NCBI GenBank assembly: GCA_038205115.1
Contig: JBBRCE010000068.1
Span: forward strand, 1 to 23,917
Length of the DNA stretch: 23,917 nucleotides
Direction of reading: 5' to 3'
Origin: JBBRCE01 sp038205115
GTDB taxonomy: Bacteria; Planctomycetota; Planctomycetia; Pirellulales; JBBRCE01
Below the pieces are notes generated by a model. It saw only the letters and a list, made by a program, of their open reading frames with translations, had not been told where the DNA came from and ran no database searches. Positions 1-7,807 of this stretch are shown piece after piece (the first letter of the stretch is position 1; every line of letters starts with the position of its first letter). Made by a program: the position numbers and the translations under genes.

Positions 1-107
1 AACAGCAGGTTGAGCTTTTGATAAAACGGATGTCCGGCCGATCGCGGCAACATCTCCGCGGCCAAAAACAGTTCTTGTTGCAGTTGCTTCCGCTTGCCCA
101 TCGCCAC
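1..107 (-). CDS. Transposase, N-terminal fragment (cut by window edge)
   Basis: Reading the minus strand from a GTG at 107 gives about 35 codons that run off the left edge: a basic start (MGKRKQ from the in-frame ATG at 101), then a segment with SAGHPFYQKLN near the edge. An N-terminus of the form RSxGHPFYxxLNxLL is typical of IS5/IS1182-type DDE transposases, which is the basis for the call. The catalytic domain lies outside the window. The GTG at 107 is preferred over the ATG at 101 because AAAGGAG (123-117) sits 9 nt upstream of it. I could not identify a terminal inverted repeat to its right, so the element boundary is unknown. Confidence 0.65.
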   Translation of the reverse strand, partial: MAMGKRKQLQQELFLAAEMLPRSAGHPFYQKLNLL

Positions 108-414
108 GGTCAGGTACTCCTTTGACTGACATTGCCCACCAAGCCAACAGTGTATCAACCGCGCGGGAATTGGGAATACTTCAACGGTCTGTTAATCCAT
201 TCGCGACGGTAAGGCACGCCGGACAAGTCGGAATCGACCGTAAGTTACAATCGGCCGGAGCAGCGGTTAACCCTTGTCGCCAGACGTAAAACCGGCTAGG
301 CTTTGTGGTTTGCGTTCCGACGGACCAAGAAGGTTTTCGTCGCGGACCGGCAAGTTTTTCTCGGCTGACGTCGGCTGGGACAATGCATTTTGTAGGCAAG
401 GAGATCATTTCGTC
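108..414. other. Intergenic region between transposase and zinc-ribbon gene
   Basis: About 300 bases without a convincing gene. It should contain the outer end of the left-hand insertion sequence and the promoter for the zinc-ribbon/lysA pair. A TACAAT hexamer at 246-251 could be a -10 element, but I see no good -35 at the right distance, so I do not call a promoter. Confidence 0.4.
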
Positions 415-543
415 ATGGGAATTCGTCCGCGCACCAAATTGGTGATGAAGCGTAAGAGTCGCCGTTGCCCTAAGTGCAACAAAGCGATTAACAATCAACT
501 CAAACGCTGTAAGCGTTGTTCGTTTGCACAACCCAAAGCCTAG
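415..543 (+). CDS. Small basic zinc-ribbon protein (42 aa), function unknown
   Basis: A 42-residue, strongly basic protein with two CxxC knuckles, C18-P-K-C21 and C32-K-R-C35, which should bind one zinc ion. The start is the ATG at 415, preceded by AAGGAG (398-403) with an 11-nt spacer. An upstream in-frame start near 274 would add residues with no ribosome site of their own. Size, charge and paired CxxC motifs resemble small zinc-ribbon ribosomal or ribosome-associated proteins (bL36, bL33, bL32 are built this way), but the sequence matches none of these well enough to name it. The stop is 36 nt before the lysA start on the same strand, so the two are probably co-transcribed. No function is assigned. 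Confidence 0.7.
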   Translation: MGIRPRTKLVMKRKSRRCPKCNKAINNQLKRCKRCSFAQPKA

Positions 544-579
544 TCGATCTCGATTTTCTGCCCGTTTTTGCCGCCGATA

Positions 580-1869
580 ATGCCCGCACCCGCACAGTTT
601 TCTACACTTCGCACCGAGATTGCCGGAATGCCGGTGTCCGAATTGGCGAGCCGTTTTGGCACGCCCGCATTCGTTTACGACGCCGCAAAAATCGTCGAGC
701 GCGTTGGCGATTTGGCCGCGTTTGACGTCACGCGTTACGCCCAAAAAGCCTGTTCGAATTTGGCAATTTTGGATTTGGTGCGTCGTCATGGCGTCGTTGT
801 CGATGCCGTGAGTGCTGGCGAAATTCGCCGCGCGTTTGCCGCCGGTTATCTTGCCGGCAGCGAGCAGCCGCCAGGCGCGACGCCGCAGGTGGTTTACACG
901 GCAGACATCTTCGATGCCGAATCGCTGGACCTGGCGGTCGAAAAAGGTCTGCATGTGAACTGCGGCTCGCCGGACATGATCGACCAATTTGGCCGTCGAG
1001 CGCCGGGCCGACATATCACGCTGCGGCTGAATCCCGGCTTCGGTCACGGCCACAGCCAAAAGACCAATACCGGCGGCGAAAGTTCCAAGCATGGTATCTG
1101 GCATGAGCAACTGACCGATTGTTTGCAGCGGGCCGATCATCACGGTCTGCAGGTTTCTGGTTTGCACATGCACATCGGATCCGGCACGGACCTGGAACAT
1201 CTCCGCCATGTTTGTCAGGCGCTGGAAGGCACGGCGCGCGAAGTTGGCCGTTCGATCACCACCATCAGTGCCGGCGGCGGACTGCCAGTGCCGTATCGTG
1301 AAGATCAATCGTATGTGGATTTGGACGCCTATTTCAAACTTTGGGACGCAGTCCGCAATCGGCTGCAAGACACGCTGGGACATAAGATCAGCTTGGAAAT
1401 CGAGCCCGGCCGTTATTTGGTGGCGGAAAGCGGTTACTTGGTAAGCGAAATTCGCGCCATCAAGCAGATGGGCAACAACACGTTCTATCTGCTGGACGCT
1501 GGCTTCAATAACCTGGCTCGCCCCATTTTGTACGGTTCATATCATCCGATGGCCATCGTGCCGCGCAGTGGCGATGGCAAAACTCGCCCATTGAACAATG
1601 TCGTGGTTGGCGGTCCGCTGTGCGAGTCTGGCGATATTTTCACGCAGGCCGAGGGCGGCTTCGTCTGCACGCGCGAATTGCCGGCGGCCGAAGTGGGAGA
1701 ACTGCTGGTGCTGGAAAATACCGGTGCCTACGGCTTTGTGATGGGCTCAAACTACAACTCCAAACCGCTGGCGGCCGAAGTGCTGATCGAAGCCGGCGTG
1801 GCGCATGTCATTCGCGCGCGCCAAACCTTTGAAGATTTGATTCGCGGCGAAAACATCCCACGACGATAG
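580..1869 (+). CDS. lysA: Diaminopimelate decarboxylase (LysA)
   Basis: A PLP-dependent fold-type III decarboxylase converting meso-diaminopimelate to L-lysine, the last step of lysine biosynthesis in the cytoplasm. The product is 429 aa, normal for the family. From the ATG at 580, the Schiff-base lysine is K56 in YAQKACSN. Further landmarks in order are HMHIGSG, the glycine loop GGGLPVPY, the PLP-phosphate/substrate motif EPGRY, GPLCESGD carrying the active-site cysteine, and GAYGFVMGSNYNSKP near the C-terminus. An in-frame TTG at 568 would add four residues, but neither start has a strong Shine-Dalgarno sequence. The gene ends 17 bp from the convergent rho gene, leaving no space for a hairpin terminator between them. 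Confidence 0.95.
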   Translation: MPAPAQFSTLRTEIAGMPVSELASRFGTPAFVYDAAKIVERVGDLAAFDVTRYAQKACSNLAILDLVRRHGVVVDAVSAGEIRRAFAAGYLAGSEQPPGATPQVVYTADIFDAESLDLAVEKGLHVNCGSPDMIDQFGRRAPGRHITLRLNPGFGHGHSQKTNTGGESSKHGIWHEQLTDCLQRADHHGLQVSGLHMHIGSGTDLEHLRHVCQALEGTAREVGRSITTISAGGGLPVPYREDQSYVDLDAYFKLWDAVRNRLQDTLGHKISLEIEPGRYLVAESGYLVSEIRAIKQMGNNTFYLLDAGFNNLARPILYGSYHPMAIVPRSGDGKTRPLNNVVVGGPLCESGDIFTQAEGGFVCTRELPAAEVGELLVLENTGAYGFVMGSNYNSKPLAAEVLIEAGVAHVIRARQTFEDLIRGENIPRR

Positions 1870-1886
1870 TCGCCTGCCGTTCGCTG

Positions 1887-3344
<1,458 letters not shown>

Positions 3345-3413
3345 GATCGGAGCAACTCTCGTCGAAACCTAAACGTTTCAGCGTACGAACGACGCCTGCG
3401 GAGGGGAAGCGCC

Positions 3414-3443
3414 ATTTTAACTGTAAGCCAGCTTGCGACGCAA
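3414..3443 (-). promoter_or_regulatory. Candidate sigma-70 promoter of rho
   Basis: On the minus strand TTGCGT (3443-3438) is followed after 18 bp by TAAAAT (3419-3414). Matches to consensus are 3 of 6 and 5 of 6. This would give a leader of about 60 nt before rho. Found by eye only. Confidence 0.4.
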
Positions 3444-3679
3444 CCGAAAATCGAAGTCATTTCTCGCACTGGCTTTTGCCAACAGCAAATGGCACTGCGT
3501 CCCTTTCCAAAACTCGAAGTCCCTGGCGACAATTTCAATGTCTGCGAGTAAATCGCAGGCGGTTGGACGACTTCACTCGCGTTAAGCTGGGAGATTTGAA
3601 TCTGCCCGCGTCATCCGACATTGTCGCTCGGGGTGACATTCATTGGATTTCCGAAGCATGTTTCCGCCGAACTGCACGC
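3444..3679. other. Spacer between rho promoter and IS66 left end
   Basis: Short ORFs on both strands overlap here but none has a ribosome site or recognisable product. I see nothing else in it. Confidence 0.4.
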
Positions 3680-3699
3680 GTAAGCGCCCACCAGAGCCA
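3680..3699 (+). repeat. IS66 left terminal inverted repeat
   Basis: Begins GTAAGCGCCCACCAG. It matches the reverse complement of 6531-6550 at 17 of the first 20 bases, with mismatches at positions 9, 16 and 18. Confidence 0.88.
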
Positions 3700-3764
3700 T
3701 TCTTGACGGGTGGAGTCGATTGCCAAGGACGTTTTGATGTTGTCCCTTGGCAAAGGAGCCTGCG

Positions 3765-4191
3765 ATGGCGCGGATGGTGGATCACGAAAAATGGCGGGTT
3801 GTGGCGGGAGCGGCTGCGGCGGTTCCAGACGAGCGGCCGGGCGGTGACGAAGATCTGCGACGACGTACGGATTTCGGTCGCCTCGTTCTACCAATGGCGG
3901 AAGCGACTGGCGGCGAAGCAGGCGGATTGCAAGTTGAGTCCGGCCCGCGTCCCGGTGTGCGCGACGCCAGCGATCAAAAAAGATTCCGTCCCCCGCCTGC
4001 CATTCGTGCCGGTGCAAGTCAGGCCAGCGCCGGCGATGGCAGCGGTGGCAGCGGTGGCGGCAATCGAAATTCATTTGCCCAACGGCGCCCGCGTGTGCCT
4101 GCCAGGCGGCGACACCCAGTGGCTGCGGGTGGCCATCGAATCGGCAGCCCAAGCGTACGGCGCAATTTTGACGGAGGCCGGATCATGCTGA
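3765..4191 (+). pseudogene. tnpA: IS66 accessory protein TnpA, frameshifted
   Basis: TnpA is the small helix-turn-helix-type accessory protein required for IS66 transposition. A perfect ribosome site AAAGGAG (3752-3758) stands 6 nt before the ATG at 3765, which opens the peptide MARMVDHEKWR. The conserved family sequence that should follow (LWRERLRRFQTSGR, then ISVASFYQWRKRLA) lies in the +1 frame from about 3799. The join falls in the run CGGGTTG at 3795-3801, and removing one G restores a continuous protein. A one-base insertion is therefore the simplest reading. A start further upstream in the second frame (ATG 3643) lies outside the element and is unlikely to be native. The stop at 4189-4191 overlaps the tnpB start, as is usual. 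Programmed frameshifting is possible but I see no strong slippery site. Confidence 0.78.
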
Positions 4192-4559
4192 GCTTGCCGA
4201 TCCAATCCCACGTCGATTTGTGCGTCACTCCGACCGACATGCGGAAGAGCTTCGATGGTCTGTGCGGTTTGGTGCAGTCGGTCTTCGATCGCAATGTGCT
4301 CGATGGGCATCTGTTCTTGTTTCTCAATCGCCGCCGCGATCGCATCAAGGCCCTGTTCTGGGAACGCGATGGACTGTTGCTGTGGTACAAGCGATTAGAA
4401 AGCGCAACCTACGAACTGCCGCGGCTCGGTGCCGGCCAAACGCATCTGGAACTCGACGCGCGCGATCTGACGATGCTGCTGGCCGGAGCAGCCCCAAGCG
4501 CCGCCGCTACTCGGTCGCCGATTAAACCGAATCGTGTGCTGAATCGAATCGTCTGCTGA
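4185..4559 (+). CDS. tnpB: IS66 accessory protein TnpB (Orf2), altered C-terminus
   Basis: The IS66 Orf2-like protein, essential for transposition though its biochemical role is unclear. 124 aa. The core is well conserved: PTDMRKSFDGLCGLV, then GHLFLFLNRRRDRIKALFWERDG and LLLWYKRLE. The ATG at 4185 overlaps the tnpA stop. Family members normally end in a basic RRRKRY-like tail. Here that tail (PKRRRYSVAD, stop at 4523-4525) lies in another frame, while the annotated frame runs on to 4559 through an unrelated peptide. A one-base loss around 4488-4496 would explain this. The protein therefore probably lacks its native C-terminus. Confidence 0.82.
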   Translation: MLSLPIQSHVDLCVTPTDMRKSFDGLCGLVQSVFDRNVLDGHLFLFLNRRRDRIKALFWERDGLLLWYKRLESATYELPRLGAGQTHLELDARDLTMLLAGAAPSAAATRSPIKPNRVLNRIVC

Positions 4560-4641
4560 ATCGAATCGGCGATTTCTAAAATCGAAAAAGATTTTCCACC
4601 GCGGGCGCAACTTTTCGCGACCCGCGGTGTTTTATTCGAGT

Positions 4642-6504
4642 ATGGAACAAAGACGTACTCATCTGCCGCCGAAGATCACGCAGCCGCGCGACGTTCAGCC
4701 GCAAGCGGCGCTCGTCGTCGCACACGAATCCAGCGCTGCACACGAATCCAGCGTTACGCGCGAAGCCCTCGTTTCGCTGCCGCAGAATCTGGAGTCGGCG
4801 CAGGCCTTGATCGGGCAGCTCGCCGCCTCGCTCAGCACGCTGCAAGATTCGCGGCAACAACTCGCGCAAGAGGTCGAAGAGTTGAAGCTGCTGGTTGCCA
4901 AGCTCATTCTGCGTCTGGCCGGAGATCGCAGCGAACGCCTGGCGGACGATCCCAACCAACTCAAGCTCGACTTCCAGGACGATACCGAGGCGCGGGATGT
5001 TCTGGCTGAGGCCAGCGCCGAAGCCGAACACGTCATCCAAGAATATTTGGTGCGGCGCAAGCTGGCCCAACCGCAGCCCGCGCGGCACGAATAGTTGCCG
5101 GCGCATCTGCCGCGTTACGAGGTTGAACTGCCGGTGCCGGAGGCCGTGCGAAACTGCTCGACGCATGGGCCGCGACGGCGAATCGGCGAAGTTGTGATCG
5201 AGAGCTTGGAATTCGAGCGGCCGAAGTTACGCGTCCGTCGCACGATCATCGCCAAGTTCGCCTGCCCGCACGAGCCCCAATGCGGCGTGCAATCGCCGCC
5301 GCGGCCGGCGGGATTGATCCAAGGCAATCGCTACGACACGAGCGTCGCCGCCGAGATCATCACCGGCAAGTACGCCGATCACCTGCCCGTTGATCGCGAG
5401 CAGGATGATTTCGCCGGCAGCAGCTGGACGCCGAGTCGCTCGACGCTGTTGAACATCATGGCGGCGACCGCGAACCTGCTGTTGCCGCTGTATCAATACT
5501 TGAGCGACGCGGTCCGCAGCGCTGCGGTGCTGGGCACCGACGATACGTCGGTCACACTGCTCTTGCCGCCGGAGATTCCGGCCGCGCTGCCGGACGAACC
5601 GCGTTCGCAGCGGATTCACGAGGTGATTTCCAAAGCGCGCGCCGAAGGCCGTTCGACCGTGGTCGCCAAGATGTGGGCTTATCGAGGCGTCGACGTGCCG
5701 GTCAACGTATTCGATTTCACGGTCAGCCGGCATCGCGATGGCCCCGACGATTTCTTGGGCGACTATCGCGGAGTCTTGCTGGCCGAATGCAACTCGGGTT
5801 ATCAGAACATCGAGCTGCGCAGTGACGCGCGAATTCGTCGCGCGGCCTGCTGGGCGCATGCGCGGCGCAAGGTGTTCGACGCGCGCGACAGTGCGCCGCT
5901 GGAAGCGAGCGCGCTGCTGGCGATGATCGGCCAGTTGTACGACATCGAAGATCGCGCCAAAGCGCTCTCGGCCGAGGAGCGTCGGACGCTGCGGCAGCTT
6001 GAGTCGCAGCCGGTGATGGCGCGGATCCGCGCATGGTTGGACGGCGCCGCGGTCGCGCGTGTCTTGCCGAAGAGTCTGCTGGGCGAAGCGTTGCGGTATC
6101 TGCGCAACCAGCGGGACGTTTTGCAAACGTACCTGAGCGATGGCCGAATTCCGATCGACAACAACGAAACCGAACAACTGATGAAGCAGGTCGCGCTGGG
6201 CCGCAAGAACTGGCTGTTCATCGGTAGCCTGGCGGCGGGCAGCCGCGCGGCGATCTTGATGACGCTGGTTAGCACGGCTCATCGCAACGATCTGGACGTG
6301 TGGGCTGATCTCAACGATGTTCTCGACCAGTTGCTGGCCGGATCGACCGACTACCATGCACTGCGGGCCGAAGTCTGGAAGCAATCGCATCCCGAGTGCG
6401 TTCGGACCTACCGCGCCCAAGAACGTCGCGACCGGGCAGACATCAAACGCATCCGCCGCGCCCGCCGCCGCCCGCTCGAACAAAAGCAACCCACGGCTCG
6501 CTAG
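4642..6504 (+). pseudogene. tnpC: IS66 transposase TnpC interrupted by an amber codon
   Basis: The DDE transposase of IS66, about 620 codons in one frame from the ATG at 4642. The N-terminal part holds a leucine-rich coiled-coil (about residues 50-95). A degenerate zinc-finger-like segment (NCSTHG, CPHEPQC) leads into the DDE domain. The first catalytic aspartate is in LGTDDTSV. The family's CWAHARRK motif is present as CWAHARRKVFD. The catalytic glutamate region is IDNNETEQ, followed by ALGRKNWLFIGS. Two defects stand out. A TAG at 5092-5094 splits the gene between RHE and LPAHLPRYEV, both normal family sequence. The usual second aspartate (family pattern LxADxxxGY) appears as glutamate in LLAECNSGY. 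Only readthrough could give full-length protein. Confidence 0.85.
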
Positions 6505-6530
6505 CCGCCCTGCCACGCTCAAACCGCCCC

Positions 6531-6550
6531 TGTCCCTGGTGCGCGCTTAC
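6531..6550 (-). repeat. IS66 right terminal inverted repeat
   Basis: Reverse complement begins GTAAGCGCGCACCAG and pairs with the left end at 3680-3699 (17 of 20). Confidence 0.88.
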
Positions 6551-6654
6551 CAACAAAAGTAGGTTCGCCGGTGCGCTGGCGGACCGAAATCGAACCGACA
6601 CGCGGCCGCAGTAAATAGCCGAATCCCCGTTGAAGCTCTTTGTCAACTGAACCG

Positions 6655-6688
6655 GCGGTCGCCTGCGCCTACGCAGCCTGGCGACCGC
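6655..6688. repeat. Perfect-armed hairpin next to IS66
   Basis: GCGGTCGCC (6655-6663) is the exact reverse complement of GGCGACCGC (6680-6688). Inside it TGCG (6664-6667) pairs with CGCA (6672-6675) around a CCTA loop. No T-run follows on either strand, so this looks more like a repetitive extragenic palindrome than a terminator. Confidence 0.7.
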
Positions 6689-6693
6689 TCACA

Positions 6694-6782
6694 CACTCCG
6701 ATTTGCGAAAGTGCGATCCGGCGTGCAGCGTTTGCGCTTGCGCGCCGGTGGCAGAAAGTTCGCAGTCTTACAAATCGGAGTG
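6694..6782. repeat. 12-bp inverted repeat spanning 65 bp
   Basis: CACTCCGATTTG (6694-6705) is exactly complementary to CAAATCGGAGTG (6771-6782). The enclosed 65 bp is GC-rich and partly self-complementary. It could be a small non-autonomous element or a structured RNA, but nothing in the sequence decides this. Confidence 0.6.
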
Positions 6783-6976
6783 ACGAGCCTGCGGTCCGCG
6801 CCGAAGCGGTGACAAAAGTGCGCCTGCCAGACCTTCTGTCCTCACTGTCCACTGCGTTTTTCGAAGCGACCATCGCCGCCAAGCCGTTACGCGGATTCGC
6901 TTTGCGATGGCGAACTGACCCTAGCGGCCCGAAAATATTTTTTCGCCGCGCGCCGCTCGTCCCCCTGGCATCTGCC

Positions 6977-7050
6977 GACTCTTTCGACTCTTTCGACTCT
7001 TTCGACCCTTTCGTCCCTTTCGTCCCTCTCACTTCCCTCTCACTTCCCTC
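6977..7050. repeat. Pyrimidine-rich 9-bp satellite downstream of ferritin
   Basis: Six 9-bp units drift from GACTCTTTC (6977-6985, three identical copies) through GACCCTTTC and GTCCCTTTC to GTCCCTCTC (ending 7030). ACTTCCCTCTC and ACTTCCCTC follow (7031-7050). The array starts 6 bp beyond the ferritin stop codon, so the ferritin mRNA would carry it as a purine-only-like 3' tail. Confidence 0.85.
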
Positions 7051-7055
7051 GTCGC

Positions 7056-7550
7056 TCAACCGGCTTTTTCGATATGCACGAGGTAAGCTTCCACCATCAG
7101 CAGGTTTTTCTCGCCAGACATTTTGATGACGCTCAGCAGGCGGTCCATCTTGACGACTTCTTCCAGTTGCTCGTCGATGAACCACTGCAAAAAGCCTTGC
7201 GAGAGATAATCGCTTTGCTTCGCAGCAATGTCCATCAGCGCGGTAATCTGGCGGGTAACTTCTTGTTCCCACGTCAGGGCCGCTTGCACGGCTTCTTCTG
7301 CCGAGGCAAACGTTGGCTTGGGCGCGGGAATGGCCGGAATTTGCAGTTCGCCTTTGGTGTCGATCATGTATTGGACGAACTTCAGGGCGTGCTCACGCTC
7401 TTCTTGCGATTGTGCCATGAACAAGTTGGCCAGCAGCTTGAGATGCACACGATTGAAGTATTCGGCGATGCTCAGATATTGCATGCTGGCGCCAAATTCA
7501 TGGCCGATCTGCTGATTGATGGCGGTTGCCAGTTCGCGGCTGATGAGCAT
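7056..7550 (-). CDS. ftnA: Bacterial non-haem ferritin
   Basis: An iron-storage ferritin that oxidises Fe(II) and stores mineralised Fe(III) in a 24-subunit cytoplasmic shell. 164 aa, the normal length. The di-iron ferroxidase ligands are visible at positions one higher than in E. coli FtnA: E18, E51, H54, E95 and Q128, with E130/E131 as candidates for the third iron site. QEEREHA and FLQWFIDEQLEE are the family's signature helices. The start at 7550 is preceded on the minus strand by a purine run (GAGAGAG) and opens with MLISRELATAIN, as expected. A much longer upstream frame exists, but it runs through the intergenic region and is not native. The gene is divergent from the PSD1 operon. Confidence 0.95.
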   Translation of the reverse strand: MLISRELATAINQQIGHEFGASMQYLSIAEYFNRVHLKLLANLFMAQSQEEREHALKFVQYMIDTKGELQIPAIPAPKPTFASAEEAVQAALTWEQEVTRQITALMDIAAKQSDYLSQGFLQWFIDEQLEEVVKMDRLLSVIKMSGEKNLLMVEAYLVHIEKAG

Positions 7551-7641
7551 GTTTTCTCTCTCTCGGATGATTCTTCGAACAGGTGATCGTCGAAACGTCG
7601 CGACGGAAATGTCGCGGCCGACGGATGCACCAAAGCTGAAA

Positions 7642-7670
7642 AGTATAGCGCGGCAGGCCAGCCTCGTCGA
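7642..7670 (-). promoter_or_regulatory. Candidate sigma-70 promoter of ferritin
   Basis: On the minus strand TCGACG (7670-7665), 17 bp, then TATACT (7647-7642). Matches are 4 of 6 and 5 of 6. The predicted leader is about 85 nt. I see no convincing Fur box. Confidence 0.5.
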
Positions 7671-7738
7671 GTCGCGCAAAGCATGAATCGCGATTGCTGA
7701 CGGTCGCAACGCGTGAGCGCGCCCACGGCCGCCGGCGC

Positions 7739-7766
7739 TGGACCGGCTGCCGCCGGCAGGTATAAT
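7739..7766 (+). promoter_or_regulatory. Candidate sigma-70 promoter of the PSD1/DUF1501 operon
   Basis: A perfect TATAAT at 7761-7766 is preceded after 16 bp by TGGACC (7739-7744, 4 of 6). The transcript would begin about 35 nt before the ATG at 7808. Confidence 0.6.
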
Positions 7767-7807
7767 CGAAGACTCGGTCGAATTCATAATGGTTGACGGA
7801 GGTCGCA

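Larger units (their letters stand above)
3680..6550 (+). mobile_element. IS66-family insertion sequence, degenerate
   Basis: A 2871-bp element with the characteristic IS66 organisation: tnpA, tnpB overlapping it, then the long DDE transposase gene tnpC. It is bounded by terminal inverted repeats beginning GTAAGCG, the IS66 family signature. The outer 20 bp of the two ends match at 17 of 20 positions. IS66 elements normally make an 8-bp target duplication, but the flanks here (CTGCACGC at 3672-3679, CAACAAAA at 6551-6558) do not match. tnpA has a frameshift, tnpB appears frameshifted near its end, and tnpC has an in-frame stop. The copy is therefore almost certainly unable to move on its own. 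Confidence 0.92.
6551..7055. other. Non-coding region between IS66 and ferritin gene
   Basis: About 500 bases with no convincing gene. A minus-strand frame runs through most of it, but its central part is the translation of a short tandem repeat. The region holds a strong hairpin (6655-6688), a second long inverted repeat (6694-6782) and a pyrimidine-rich satellite (6977-7050), described separately. Confidence 0.6.

Noticed and set aside
181..1383. Minus-strand open frame of 400 codons
   Set aside because: It lies mostly antisense to lysA, has no recognisable motif, and is explained by the codon bias of the real gene.
3765..4191. Programmed frameshift in tnpA
   Set aside because: The short A5 run is not followed by a visible stimulatory structure, and the other two genes of the element are also damaged, so mutation is simpler.
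5092..5094. Amber codon as a reassigned sense codon
   Set aside because: At least six intact housekeeping genes in the window use TAG as their stop.
5227..6522. Minus-strand open frame of 431 codons over tnpC
   Set aside because: Arg/Gln/Ala-rich antisense shadow of the transposase gene.
6643..7272. Minus-strand 209-codon frame with a KGTKGSKES-type repeat
   Set aside because: The repeat is the translation of the 9-bp satellite, and the frame overlaps the end of the ferritin gene.
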